Shown piece after piece: positions 34,564 through 46,798 of a stretch of 64,000 bases of DNA. Within the stretch, counting starts at the first letter, position 1. The number at the start of each line of letters is the position of its first letter. The stretch is taken from positions 10,639,764 to 10,703,763 of the forward strand of contig NW_006921532.1 in assembly GCF_000340215.1 (NCBI RefSeq), in the 5' to 3' direction. Both the position numbers and the translations under genes were made by a program. The DNA is from Pseudocercospora fijiensis CIRAD86 (taxonomy: Eukaryota > Ascomycota > Dothideomycetes > Mycosphaerellales > Mycosphaerellaceae). The notes beneath the pieces were generated by a model. That model saw nothing but the letters and a program-made list of their open reading frames with translations, was not told where the DNA came from and did not search any database.

Positions 34564-35309
34564 CTTCATACCGCTCCGGCACACCACAGCCTCTTTGCGA
34601 GTGGCGGGCTTTTGCATGCGTTCGCCCGATTCATGCATCCCAGAGTGATGTTGGCAAGAGCAGTTGGCGGGCAAAGCTGGGTATTCACGTGTCAGTATGG
34701 CAGCAAAATGCTGTTCATTGTGGATACTAGATACTTGGAATGCAAGCAAGTCACGATCGCGGCCAATCCCTCGAAGTCTTCAAGGCAAAAAGCGCAGTTG
34801 TATTGTGCTTCCACTATGTGCACCGTCTAATTTTTAGGAGATCAGGAGGGCGGGCGTATGGGTCAACAACAGCTGGAAGTGCTGGCAGGAGATGAGTCCG
34901 ATGGGCACCGGTGACGAAAGGATGCGAGTGGTCTGGAGTATAAAAGAGCGGAGGCGCGCTGGGCAAGTGAATGCGCATGTGTGAATATTCGTCTTGCTGA
35001 AATTCGTGAATCGGAGCCTCTCGGGCGTGGGAGAGACAATGAGGCATCGTGCAGTCCGCAAGACTGCAATACGGTGGTACCTGCCATACTACCAGTACTA
35101 TAATTGCGTCTTCCAACATGCGCTGCTGTGTATACTGAGGTGGGCGAGAAAGCGAATCAAGGTGACGGGAAATTGAGAGAAACGTTAGCGGTGAAATACT
35201 TGCCTGGCAAACTTGTCTCACCACTGTCAAGGCAATTGCCTCAAACTGTTTGGGCGTGAAAGGAGCAATGTCGAGATGACAATCAATTGTCTGCAGACGC
35301 TATTTCCAT
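34564..35309. other. Intergenic region between convergent genes
   Basis: 746 bp between the stop codons of the DUF6919-like gene (plus) and the SRP receptor gene (minus). It should hold both 3' untranslated regions and poly(A) sites. Short frames on both strands have no protein features. Confidence 0.4.
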
Positions 35310-37456
35310 CTACTTCATGAGCTTCGTGACCGCCCACTCCACGTTGAGGCCTCTGAGATCGCCGTAGTGCTGTCCAACTCCCAGGAAAACCACTGGAATG
35401 CCTGTCACGAAGTCAGCAAGTTTCACAAAATATATGCTTCAAACTTCACTCACCCGTCGCGTGGACCATGCTCACGAGCGTACCCACCATGTCTCCAACG
35501 GTGTCACACTTCGAAATAATGAAACCATCCATTCCCACGCCTCCATTTCTCCGCACGCCCTTCGTGTCCACGAACTGTTCCGCAAAATGTCGTGCCTGCG
35601 CTACTGAATCTGTGCCGACCAGCGCCTCGCCAACCATGAAGATTTTGTCTGGATTTGCAAGTTGTCCGAATTTCGTCAGCGAACTCATGAGTCGCTGGTC
35701 ATTGTGTCTTCTGCCTGCTGTGTCAATGAGCACAACATCGAAAAGCATATTGCCCTTGCCGGCATTTGTGGCGAAGGTGACAGCTTGCTTGGCAACATCT
35801 GCAGCGTCTTTGCCGTAGCCTTTCTCGAAAAGCTCAACATGGCCCACTTTCTCTCGCCTCGAGAGCTCTTCCAGATTTCGCACGTGCACGCGAAGCTGTT
35901 CCACTGCGCCAGATCTGAATGTGTCGCAGGCCGTTATCAACACACGAAAGTTGTTTTGTAGCAAGAAGTATGCAATCTTGGATAAATTCGTGGACTTGCC
36001 CACTCCATTGACTCCGACGATGGAGATCACGTATGGTCGAGCGTTAGGCCCTTCGATCGTCTTGTTGATATTTCGAAGGAGATCCAGACTCGTACTTGGT
36101 GTAAGAATTCGTGTCAGGGCTTTGATCATGCTCTCGTGGATGGTCTTTTCGATTGATGTGAAGGAAGCTGTTCGCTGATTGAGTAGATCTGCTTCAACAC
36201 TGGCGCATAGTCGCTCTGCAGCTTCGCGTGCAACGTTCTTCTCGAGGAGATGATTCTGCATTTGCAGGAGTGGTTGTTTGAGGTCCTCTTTCGAGAGTGT
36301 CTTGCCGCCAACCACATTTCTGAACAGACCAGTGATCTTGCTGCTCGCTGAGCCAAGGAGTCCGCTGTCCAGCTTCTCCACTTTCGCCTCAGCCTGCTGC
36401 TGCTTCGACTCAGCCAAGATCGCATTGACCTCGTCGTCCAAATCTTTTAGCACAAATTGACCTTTGCCTGTCCTGCTGCCCATCTGGTCTGCCTTGATAT
36501 GATCGACGTCCAGCGACTTCTCATCTTCCAAGTTCGGCGTGGCTGCGGCACTGTAATCCAAAACTTGATCATCGTCTCCATCCACTGCTAAGCCATCTGC
36601 ATCCCACCTTCGCTTGGACTTCACATTGCCTTTGCTACTCTTTGGTCTTCTGTCGCTCTCATCACCCGAGGATGCAGGGGCCGAAGTGTTGAAGGCGTTC
36701 GCAGCTTTTCTCGCCCTTCGCGACTGCTTCCCGGGTCCTGCTTTTGCAGCTAGCAGATGCGACGGGGCATGCAGAGGCGTAGTCGGTCTCGAAGTATCGG
36801 GTGTGGCGACTGGAGTGACATCTGCACTCGTCGTGTCGTCTACGACCACATCTCGAGGCGCTGCAGGCTTTTTGAATTGTGGTATGGGTGGAGGAGGCGG
36901 ATGCTCGCTGTCGTCGGTCGCCGACGCTGAGCTCGAAGGCGGAGTGAGCTCGACTTGACTCTCCTGATCGGTCTCGCTCTGTCGTCGTCTGGTACTACCA
37001 GTATCAAGCTTGCGAACGAGCGCGTCGAATGTCTGGTCGAATTCTCGTGTGTCGATCTTGGTGACATGCTTATTGTCCAGGTCCGCCTTGTACTGCTTTG
37101 TAAAAATTCCCCTTACTGCTATCAAGAGATCATTGACCCATGACAGATGCAGCAATGACTGGTATACAGCCTATCCACAAATCAGCTATTCCTGCTGCCC
37201 AGCCATTCGGCATGCGACTCTTACCCACCACGAATATCAATCCGACATCCTTTGCTGTTTTCGCTGTAGTATACCGCAGGGTGTATTTATCCTTCCTGTA
37301 CGTCGGTACTGTGCTGTCTCCCTCTGCCGATTTCTGTCGTTCCTCAATGAAGACATCGCTGATCAAGCTGTTGATCAGTTTGGGCTGGAGCGGGGTGTAG
37401 TGTTTGCGCCAGAGCACGATGCCGGACGTTGTTATGATCTCGAAAGCGTCCAGCAT
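35310..37456 (-). CDS. SRP101: Signal recognition particle receptor subunit alpha (SRP101)
   Basis: Three exons: 37229-37456, 35454-37170 and 35310-35401. The introns are 58 and 52 bp. The product is 678 residues. Exon 1 (MLDAFEIITTSGIVLWRK) and the start of exon 2 (AVYQSLLHLSWVNDLL) form the longin-like SRX domain that binds the beta subunit at the ER membrane. A charged linker follows. The C-terminal half is the NG domain: GVNGVGKST (G1) at about residues 459-467, DTFRSGAVEQL (G2), DTAGRR (G3) and SKCD (G4). The last exon ends IPVVFLGVGQHYGDL. It is the SRP-family GTPase that docks ribosome-nascent-chain complexes at the translocon. The acceptor choice at 37171 (before GCT) restores the conserved VAVYQ sequence. 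Transcription diverges from YIF1 across 256 bp. Confidence 0.95.
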
Positions 37457-37712
37457 GTTGACAGGGTGGACATTCGACCTGAGTGCTCAGTAATGCTGTT
37501 TACGGGAGGAGTTGTATGGATGCCGATAATGTATGGTCGTCGGCGGGCAGACGTCACCGAGCACATGGAAATCGCATGGACCCTAGGAAGGTGTTTGCTG
37601 TCTATTTCGAGCTCACTCCTGGATTCACTGCGCTTTCACCTTCACCTCTACGCAACCAGATGCCAGCGCCTCTGAAAAAGACCAGCAACGGAAGCGTCTG
37701 AGCGCCGACAAC
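37457..37712. promoter_or_regulatory. Divergent promoter region, SRP101 / YIF1
   Basis: 256 bp between two divergent start codons of early secretory pathway genes, the SRP receptor and Yif1. Shared regulation is plausible but not shown by any motif I can name. Confidence 0.45.
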
Positions 37713-38905
37713 ATGCAACGACCGACCTACGCAAACTCGCCTCCCCTACATCACCCGGTACCCCAGCACGTATCGACAGTGCCCCAACTCCGCTCACCAC
37801 CGCCTCCACAATCAGCTGGCAGTCAACAAGGCGGCTATGGCTATGGAGGGCAGAGTCCGCCCACGAACCAAGGAGCGCAGGGCGGGAACTTCATGCATCC
37901 AGCATTTGGAGGCTTCATAAATGATCCTACAACACAAATGGCCGCACAGTTTGGTGCCGGCGCCCTGAATGCTGGCCAGCAATATGTTGAGCAGAATGTG
38001 GGTCTAAACGACGCTCAGAAAGAGGATCGCTGGCTAAACACTGCTGCTTTTAGTTGAACCGCTTCGTCAGCGTCTCAACGCTGAAGCACTACTTCAATGT
38101 CTCAAACCGATACGTCCTGGCTAAGCTGTTCATTGTGCTCTTTCCCTGGCGACACCGACCCTGGTCACGGCAGCAAGTGCGATCGAACGATGGGCCAAAT
38201 GCGATCGAGTTTCTCCCCCCGCGAGAAGACACGAACAGCCCAGACATGTATATACCGCTCATGGCCCTAGTCACCTACATTCTCCTCTCAACACTGATTG
38301 CGGGCTTGAATGGCAAGTTCGAACCAGCGCTTTTGGGCGTGACTGCCACAAACGCCGTCGTGATCATGGGATTGGAGCTGGTGACATTGTGGGCAGGACG
38401 CTATTTCCTCAGCATCAACAGCGAGTCTCAAAATTATGATCTTATCGCATACAGCGGGTACAAGTTTGTCGGGGTGATTGTCACGATTTTGGTGGCAGCC
38501 ATTGTCAATCATGGCACAGGCACGGGAGGTTGGGTTGGCTGGACTGTCTTCGCGTATACCTATATGGCGAATGCCTTCTTTTTGGTAAGTGCTCACGTCT
38601 GCACACCCGGACAGCAACGACTCCATCGGAGTATTCAGTCCACGCTCGTTGCGTTCGACCCAGCAGCGCAGTGCATGCCATCAACCTCGGAGCGATGCTG
38701 ACCAAATCTCTCCCAGCTCCGCTCTCTCAAATACGTCCTGCTACCCTCCGACAACGCACCAAACAACCCTGGCATGCAGACAATTGCGCGAGCCCAGAGA
38801 TCACGTCGGACACAGTTTCTCTTCATCTACAGCTACGTGATTCAGTTCGCATTCATGTTCTGGCTTACGAGCTTGAATGTCTCGCCAACGAAGGCTGGGA
38901 AGTAG
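37713..38905 (+). CDS. YIF1: Yip1-interacting factor Yif1, ER-Golgi transport membrane protein
   Basis: Three exons: 37713-37997, 38054-38584 and 38717-38905. The introns are 56 bp (GTGGGT...TTTAG with GGCTAAAC branch) and 132 bp (GTAAGT...CCCAG). The product is 334 residues. The Pro/Gln/Gly-rich cytosolic leader is followed by FMHPAFGGFINDPTTQMA, GQQYVEQNLNRF and LKHYFNVSNRYVL, the hallmark of the family. Several membrane spans occupy about residues 150-330 (YIPLMALVTYILLSTLIAG, GVTATNAVVIMGLELV, YKFVGVIVTILVAAIV, the WVGWTVFAYTYMANAFFL span, and FLFIYSYVIQFAFMFWL). Yif1 with Yip1 and Yos1 acts on COPII vesicles and Rab GTPases in ER-to-Golgi traffic. Without removal of intron 1 the frame stops directly after it. 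Confidence 0.94.
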
Positions 38906-39337
38906 CATACCGGAATAGATGGCGATTTGCCGTGATAGTATTGAGCAGCGTTCAAGCGGGATGCATGAGCAGAATAGCTAGAGCGCGGCATGAAACATTT
39001 GCATGATAGCGCTGGAGGCACTTTCGGTGGCCTGCAATTTCAGCTGATTTTCTTCGACAAGCGCCCACACGGTTGGTACTCGCGGTAGAACTAACCGCGC
39101 AGCTCCGCAATCACAATTTATCTGATTTGGTGCGGCCTCCCGCAGGCTGTGAAGGGTGCCGCACCTGCATGCGAGCCACTAAAGGCGTTTAGGGCACTTT
39201 ACAACCTCCAGCCGTCCTGAGAGGTCATCTTCTTTTCACCACACACCGGATTTCTATATCTTTTGCTCTTTTACGAGAACTCACTCGAAACCAATAGAAC
39301 TACATGCAAGCCCCATACACCACAGCCGACCATATAA
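38906..39337. promoter_or_regulatory. Upstream region of the NLR gene
   Basis: 432 bp between YIF1 and the NLR start, same orientation. A TATAAAT sequence abuts the start codon (39331-39337). It is too close to serve as its TATA box for this start. No other motif is recognised. Confidence 0.35.
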
Positions 39338-42300
39338 ATGTTCGATCCTACCCGTGCGTCGGACTATACAGTGGGATGGATATGCGCTCTGCCAGTGCCG
39401 GAATGGCAGGCGTCAAGATTGCTGCTCGATGAAGAGTTCGAGGAAGGTCCGGTTCTGCCGAATGCTACATACCAGTACGTCTATGGCAGAATCCACGGGC
39501 ACGGTGTCGTGATGGGCTGTTTGCCGGATTCACAAATGGGGATGACTTCTGCTGCGCATGTCGCGAACGAGATGCGACTGCTCTTTACGAACCTCCGCTT
39601 CGCTCTTCTCGTCGGAGTGGGAGGTGGAGTTTGGAGTGAAGAGCATGATGTTCGACTTGGGGACGTTGTGATTAGTCGTCCTGATTCGGTCAAACGCACG
39701 GGCGGTGTTATCCAGTATGACTTTGGCAAGGCGATACAAGACGAAGAGTTCCAAGAGACTGGCAGTCTAAATCTCCCTCCTCAAGCTCTAATGTCTGCAG
39801 TAGGCAAAGTAAAGTCTGCATTACCGACTCGATCCAAATTTGGCGAGTATCTCAGGACATTTGAGAATTTTAAGGGTGAACTTCCTGAGTACGCCGGCAT
39901 GCCAGACGCCCCTGATAGGCTCTTCAAACCACACTACAAACACCCTGAAAAAGCTCCGACATGCAAGGACTGCGATGCGGAACAAGAGATCGATCGAACA
40001 CTTCGGCCAGCAAGAAGGAGCAAGATACATTACGGAACAATTGCTTCAGGAAATCAAGTCATGAAGGATGCGAACCAACGCGATCGCATAGCTGAGAAGC
40101 ACGACATTGTTTGCTTCGAGATGGAAGCCGCCGGGTTGATCAACTACTTTCCATGCCTGGTCATTCGTGGCATTTGCGACTACTGCGACTCTCACAAGAA
40201 CAAGAGATGGCAACCCTACGCTGCCGCGGCTGCAGCAGCGTACGCGAAAGAACTTTTACGAAACGTCGCGCCGCATGAGGTCAACCAGCTTGTGACACTG
40301 ACCCAGATTCAAGCCGACGGTCAGTAACCAGTGCAAAAGTGTGTGTTCGACTTCAAGGCTAAAGACCATCGTCAGCGCCTCGGGAAATCCTGAACACCTT
40401 GCCATATGACCGTGACGATGACTTTGTCGGGCGAGAGACCGAGATCGCTGACATTGTCTCACGCCTGTTCGTTCCCGAGAGACATACTCGCCTAGCACTC
40501 ATAGGCCTTGGCGGAATCGGAAAATCACAAATTGCCATCGAATATGCGTATCGCCTGAAAGACCAACGCTCAGATGTTCACATTTTTTGGATCCGCACGA
40601 GCACATACCAGGGGTTTGAAAGCGATTACAGCGCTCTTGCATCGCAGTTGCAAATCCGAGGCGCGGACGATCCTAAAGCCAACAAAATGCAGCTTGTGGC
40701 GAATTGGCTGGATAGTGCGGCCAGTGGACAGTGGCTGCTGATTTTAGACAACGCTGACGATGAGCGTATCCTGGTGGCCCATACAAGCACATCATCTGAT
40801 ACAATCGCGCCATACATCCCACAGAAGATTGGCTGTGCAGTACTAATTACCTCCCGAGTCTTCCAAGCCGGCATGACGCTGGTCGGCGACAATGATAAAC
40901 ACATCCTGAACGTAGAAGCATTGTCGACTGACGATGCTGCTCAGTTGATACTTCAGAAGAATCCGCATGGTCGAGCCTGCACGTTCGAGTCCGCTTGCCG
41001 ACTGGCCGAGGAGCTGGACTGTATTCCGCTGGCAATCATACAAGCAATGGCGTACATCAGTCGTCGACAGCTGTCCAGTGTAGCTGGCTATCTGGAGGGC
41101 CTCCGAACTAACGAGGAGCGATTACTTGGTGAGAGCTTCACAGATTTTCGGCGCACACTTAATGAATTGCCTAATCCCGTTTTTCAAACTTGGGCTGTCT
41201 CACTACATCAGATTATTGCAGATCGACCATCTGCAGCAGAGCTCCTGTATACTCTGTGCTGGCTGGACAAAGACGGCATACCCCTCTGGATCCTAGGCCC
41301 GCAAGATTCTGGCTGGGAGGACGACATCGAGATTCTGACTGGGTTTTCCATACTATCTCTCGATGCTAGCAAAGAGACAGTGCACATGCACAGACTTGTA
41401 CAAATTGCATTGAGATCGTGGGCGGGCAGGGAGCCTCGTCAAGGTCGTTCAGACTGGTGGCTTCTTGAAGCTCTTCACTTACTTCAAAGAACATATCCGC
41501 GTGACAGCTCGGAATATGAGAATTGGGCCACATGTCAGTTTCTAGATGCTCATGTGGCAGCTGTTCTGATACAGAGCTTGCGAGAGATGCCTACAGCATC
41601 GCGACGGCACCTAGCAAGCCTTATGCATCGACTTGCCTCTTATCGAAACATCAATGGGCGTCACGAGGAGGCGATTGAGCTTCAAGAATTTGTCGTCAAT
41701 GAAATAATTCATCTCTATGGCAGTGAAAAAGGAGGCACCATGATAGCTGTTCACAATCTCATCAGATATTATTTTGAAGAAGGTAGACTACAGGAAGCGC
41801 TGGATCTGGGCACCGATACCTTGGAACGTAGCACCGCCGTCTTGGGGGCTGAGCATGCAAACACAATGACGATCAAGAGAATGCTTTCGAGAGTGCACAG
41901 AAGATTTGGTCACTTCAACAAAGCTGCAGACTTCGTCGACGATGTACTGAGAGTATCGCGGAGAGATCTGGGAGCAAATCACATTGTCACGCTGAATGCT
42001 ATGACTAACAAGATGTTTTGTCTGCAAGACATGGGGAAGCTCGAGGATGCGAGAGCCATCGGTGTCGACATTCTGAAAAGGCTCCGTGTGGTTCAGGGTA
42101 CCAATTATCTTGAAAAACTGTTCGCAACGATGAATCTTGCTGACATACTGAGTGTGCTGGGCCGCGGACTCCAAGCAGAAATTTTAATGATGAATTGCGC
42201 ACTCAACATTTCTCGAATGCTGGACTACAGCCATAAGTCCCTTCTCTATGGGTTTTATACTTTGGCTATTTCTTTGTCACGTCAAAGACGATATTCTGAG

Positions 42301-43191
42301 CATGATCTGCTTTCATGGGTTACTCTATCTGCTCAGCAGAGCGTCCTTAGTCAAAATCATAACGATCTTCTGGTGGCTCGGTCCAACGTTGCTCAGATCT
42401 TGGAACGGAAAGGTCAGACGAACGCAGCTATCGATATCTGGCGATACTTGACAACAGCGTATTCGAGGGTGTATGGCCGGACTCATGAGGAATTTGTCAA
42501 CGCGTCCTGTCGCTGGGCTGATGGTCTCATACGGGATGACAAATTTGAGGAGGCAGTTGACACTCTCCAGGACATTTTCGAGCACCTCCCCTTGGGTACA
42601 GGGCCCCGACACAAATGCGGGATGCTTATCGCAATTGCAAAACGGAAGTTGGGTTGTCGTAGGGAAGCGTTCATGCTTCGAGACCAGCTGTTACGAGAGT
42701 ATTTGAAGCACGAATATCCCGGCTGTAAAGACAATTCGATGGCAGTGGTAGGTGTCATTGGCACGACAGGCCTTGTGTTCTCCACAGTGCTGAAGACGGA
42801 GCTCGCCGCGGAAGCTTTTGCAGCTCACAGGATTACAAACGACCGAGCTCAGCGAAATTCCTTGCTGTATGAGCAAGAGGCCGTGCAATTAATTCGACCC
42901 ACACGATCATATACGACGAGTATTGACATTGATCCGTCAGAACAAGAGCAGCCAGGCTTGCCGAGCATGTCGCGGCCATTCACCTTTCGTCGATGGTCGG
43001 TTGCTTGCGGACCTATGGCACCTGCAGAATTTGGTTACTCACCACCGACACGAGACTATCGGAAGATCAAAGAGGAATACAAGCCTGAGGTCAACAAGCG
43101 GCAAGGACAGATCTTTGCAATTGCTGAAAAGATCATGAAAAAGTTTGGTCCACCTACATTCCCTAATTCAAATGAAGTCCTTCCTCTATGA
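39338..43191 (+). CDS. Fungal NLR: nucleoside-phosphorylase / NB-ARC / TPR protein
   Basis: Exon 1 (39338-40319) and exon 2 (40376-43191) join across a 56 bp phase-1 intron (GTCAGT, branch GGCTAAAG, acceptor CGTCAG), giving 1265 residues. Residues about 8-310 are a PNP_UDP nucleoside-phosphorylase-like domain (YTVGWICALPVPEWQAS; GVGGGVW; GTIASGNQVMKDA; CFEMEAAGL). Residues about 335-640 are an NB-ARC NTPase: DDDFVGRETEI, P-loop GLGGIGKSQ (371-379), Walker B LLILDNADD (448-456), LITSR, and the MHR-like VHMHRLVQ. Residues about 735-1100 carry TPR-type helices with GRxxEA and H-x-x-TM signatures. Fungal NLRs of this build act as allorecognition or immune-like sensors in which nucleotide-dependent oligomerisation triggers cell death or a defence output. 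The effector here is the PNP domain. Frames and P-loop are intact and there is no RIP. Confidence 0.92.
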
Positions 43192-43422
43192 GCATTCATG
43201 GCATTTGTAGACTGTTGCGGAGTGGACCAGACAGTCAACCAATTCATTATTCCCGTAGCAAGTTTGGCGAAAGTCATCACACAGCTGAATACTGAAGAGC
43301 AGGAAGGAAGAGCATAGCAGCGTTGGTCATTTGTGGTCATTTGAAATTCCTCCGGCAGTCTATAGCCATCATGTCTTATTACATCCATCATCACCTCTTA
43401 ATATTAATTCCTCATCAACAAC

Positions 43423-43452
43423 CTCACAATACTTGGCTTCAAGTATTGTGAG
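43423..43452. terminator. Perfect 13 bp hairpin between convergent genes
   Basis: CTCACAATACTTG, loop GCTT, then the exact complement CAAGTATTGTGAG. It lies in the 598 bp between the stop codons of the NLR gene (plus) and FPGS (minus), about 230 bp after the first and 340 bp after the second. It is identical on both strands apart from the loop, so transcripts from either side would carry it. A role in 3' end formation or RNA stability is only a guess. Confidence 0.5.
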
Positions 43453-43789
43453 ATATTGGTGCAAAGAGATACCGGTTCTGTTATCCTCTCCCATGGTGAT
43501 TCTGGCTCGTGTTCATCGGTATCCTCATCTCTTGCTCCAAGATAAACACTGTCCACCGCTTTTCGTCTTGTCTCATACTGCTCGACACTTCCAGCAGGGG
43601 CTTGCAATCAGATTCGAGACCATAGTATCACCTTCAGTAGACACTTGCTCTCGATCCGCGGGCATGTTTACCTTTTTACCTGCTTATGGCGTATTGTACC
43701 ACACCGGCTCGGCTCGACTCAGATCTCCACTTTCATCACGGCGCGACAGAATCCTTGGCGTGACTTGAGATGGCCTGAGGCTACGCTTC

Positions 43790-45424
43790 TCATTCTCCAG
43801 AGCTCTCTGCTTCGCTTTCCAGAACTTCAATCACACCGCCGACCAGATGCAAGCTGCCGGTGGCAAGGACCTGCGTTTTCGGAGTGGTAGCCAGTTCGCG
43901 AGCTCGAGCAATGGCTTCCTCAATCGTGCTGACGACGTGAATCTTTGCCCGAGGATCAATAGCATTGTAGGCAGCTGCAAGTTCTTTTTGCACACGCAGA
44001 CTGTCGACATCGTCTTTGCTGGTGTTCATTGAGACCAGGTCTGCTTTGTAGCCAGCATTCCTGTACGTTGTGTTGGAACAGAAAATCGCATGCCTGAATG
44101 GATGGGCATCTTTCAGTGCGCCAGCCAGCGTGTTGTGGAGGCGTCTCGCCAGTGAAGATGCATCCCGCGTCTGTTGGTTGAAGAGAAGAATGCGCTGGCC
44201 GCCGTCTGCCTCGCACTTCGCAGTCCTCTCGGCAAACCACTGGCCAGCGACTTCAATACTCTCCAAAGTATGGCCGCCATCAACGTACCAAGTAAGTGCT
44301 GCGAGTTTTGCATCTGGTCGCTGATCGCACCGACCCCCGAGTTTTGTCGTCTCAAGCCCAGTCATGAACTCCCGAGGCAGCTCAGCTTCTGGGTTATAAG
44401 GGTCTGGTAATCCAGTGAAGCCAAGACGACTAAGGTGGAGTGCTGATATTGCGATGGCTAGAGAGGCATTGAGCTTCTGGAAGCCACCGTGAAGACCAAG
44501 CTGGATCGATTGAAGGGCTTTGTGAACAGACACAACATGCAGCTCTGTCCTCCGCTCCTTCGATCGCTCTCGCAGCACTTTAAGCGCCTGCTCTGGCTGG
44601 GGAACCGTGAAGGCTGGGACACCTTCTTTGAAAATGCCGGCTTTGTGCCACGCTATCTGGTCGATAGTATCGCCGAGCAGTGCGACATGATCGATCCCCA
44701 AGCTGGTGACGCCTGTAACCGATGGCTTTGACAGGATATTGGTTGTATCATATTCCCCTCCAATGCCACACTCGATTACTGCTGTCCCTACCGACTCTTT
44801 AAGATAGCAATGCAAGGCCATCAATGTGAGAAAGTGGAAATAGACAGGCTTGCCGTCTATCCCTCTCGCGCCCGAGTCCAAGCCTTTCGGCTGTGATGCT
44901 TCTAGTCGATCCCAGATCTCCCAGAAGCAACGGGCGAACAGCTCTTCTGATATAGGCTCATTATTGATCTTGATCCTCTCGCGAACGAATCGCAGATGCG
45001 GTGATGTGTAAAGACCGATTGCAGAGGGCAATCTTTCTGCATGTATGCTCTTCTTCGTCGGCAGATACTGCGCGAGGATCGAGGAGATGAAGGAAGAGGT
45101 TGAGCCTTTGCCCTTGGTGCCTGCGATGTGTATGGGGTTAAGACGATCGAAATCGGACGGCTAATACCTACTGTCAGACCTTGTGCAATCCCGCTATGAT
45201 CCTTTGACAGCGCACACCTCATATCCTATCCGCCGCACCCAGCTGAGCATCTCTGGTATGGCACGCTTGTTCCAGCCGGGTCCAGCTTTCTTGATGGCAT
45301 CGACTATAGAAAAGTTGCTCTGCAGGCCATTGAGCGCCGCTACGGCAGCATTGTAATCGCGAGCATTGCCGTGGTAGCCGCGGTGGCCGAGCATACGCCT
45401 AGCACAAGGCCGGCATATGAACAT
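43790..45424 (-). CDS. MET7: Folylpolyglutamate synthase
   Basis: Exon 1 (45218-45424) and exon 2 (43790-45160) with a 57 bp phase-0 intron (GTGTGC...ATTAG) encode 525 residues. The order is family-typical: NPIHIAGTKGKGSTSSF (ATP P-loop GTKGKGS at residues 83-89), GLYTSPHLRFVRERI, YFHFLTLMAL, IECGIGGEYDTTN, GVTSLGIDHVALLGDTI and WHKAGIFK, with the C-terminal ligase domain carrying the YVDGGHTLES motif. The enzyme adds gamma-linked glutamates to tetrahydrofolate, retaining folates in cytosol and mitochondria. The N-terminus MFICRPCARRMLGHRGYHGN is basic and could be a mitochondrial presequence. Met11 offers an alternative internal start, a dual-targeting arrangement known in this family. The gene is convergent with the NLR gene. 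Confidence 0.95.
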
Positions 45425-46798
45425 TTCTCTGACAGCACTGTGGTTTTATGAAGCTCGTGTTCGATATCGAGCATTAGCAGCTCGTAGTCTCAGGGCACAG
45501 ACTGCCAAGGTACCGCTATTCCCATTCGGGGACCAATGTCCATAGCGGTGTAAGAGTGAGACTTCTATATAAATGCAGTAGTATGAGGCTTATTTACCGA
45601 GTGTAAATGTTTTTTTAGAAAAATTCTAAACTAAAAAACCTTTATTTCTATAGTAAACTTTAATATATAGCGATCGTATACTAAAAACAATTCCTTAGTA
45701 TAGATTTCAAGTTTAAAAAATTATAACACCTATATTTTTTAAAACAAATATTAGGTATAGGGTAACTAGAGGAAATTAACTTAGTTAATAAACTTATATA
45801 TATATTAACTACTAAACGTCCCGATTTTTAGTATTTATAGTAGTTATTAGAATATAAATTATAAAAGTATTTTAAACCCTTTTAACCTCTATAACACTAA
45901 TAAATCTTACTGCTAGATTTGCCAGCAAATTTTATTCAACACTATAATCTATAGGCATTCTACGCCTATAGAATTCTTAGGCTGTAACATAGCCAGGCAG
46001 CATAAGGAACGAATTATTAGCCAGCCGATGGAGTGGTCTGCGCGCTGAGACCAAGCAGCTCCATCCCGGAGAGGATACATCCCTCCTCCTCACCCTCACC
46101 CTCACCTTCTAACGATACATACTCAAGCTTCTCTCGCCATTGAACGACTAAAGGCTCTGTACTATTCAGTATAGAGCACTATGATCAGCCTCTGCGAACT
46201 CCTGCATTCCCTCGCTTGACTCAGCCAAAACGGGATCGATTTGAGTTGAGATGCATGCATGAGCACTGTCTGGACCCGGGCCTCATCGTCAACATTGGGG
46301 CCGCAGGCATGAGATCTGCACAAGTGGTTCAATTTGGAAGAACAGCACACCGCTCTCGAGTTGGAGCACGCAAGCACGCCAAATGGCTATCCTACACATC
46401 CTGATCATGTATCTACATCTCGGCAATTTCGACTCCATCATAGGCGAAAGTCTGGACAGAACTATCGCCAACAACACTCGTCCCGTAGCGATCTCCGAAA
46501 AAGAGGCCTTATGACCTCGATGATGAGAGCTGTGGAACGTGGATCCAATAACACGATCCAATGGTAATGTCAACACTTCCGTCCTGCAGTAAGGCTTGCA
46601 GCTCCGAAGGCCAGTCTCGCCGATCGGGACGCAACTTGACGCCTCGTGGGGCCAAAACAGGTAGCGGAGAAACTCATTCTCAGCCTTGCGAGAACGTGAC
46701 AATGGCTACCGTGAGGGCTGAAATGTCAGGTAGGTCCCACTTCTCTGCTCACTCCCGTTCCGCTTCATCCTTTCGTGCTACCGTATCAGTTTGTAACC
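45425..46798. other. Gene-poor stretch with an AT-rich, RIP-like relic
   Basis: The FPGS promoter lies at the left end. About 45570-45972 is very AT-rich (for example runs of A and T around 45600-45720) with TpA excess and few CpA, in contrast to both flanks. It is probably a small RIP-mutated transposon remnant, although no terminal repeats were found. At 45948-45972 it ends in a 9 bp stem hairpin (TCTATAGGC, 7 nt loop, complement). A short CTCACC repeat lies at about 46090-46110. The frames at 46162-46702 are not convincing genes. Confidence 0.5.

Noticed and set aside
43331..43768. 145-codon plus-strand frame between the NLR and FPGS genes
   Set aside because: Contains the hairpin, has no domain, and lies where both 3' untranslated regions are expected.
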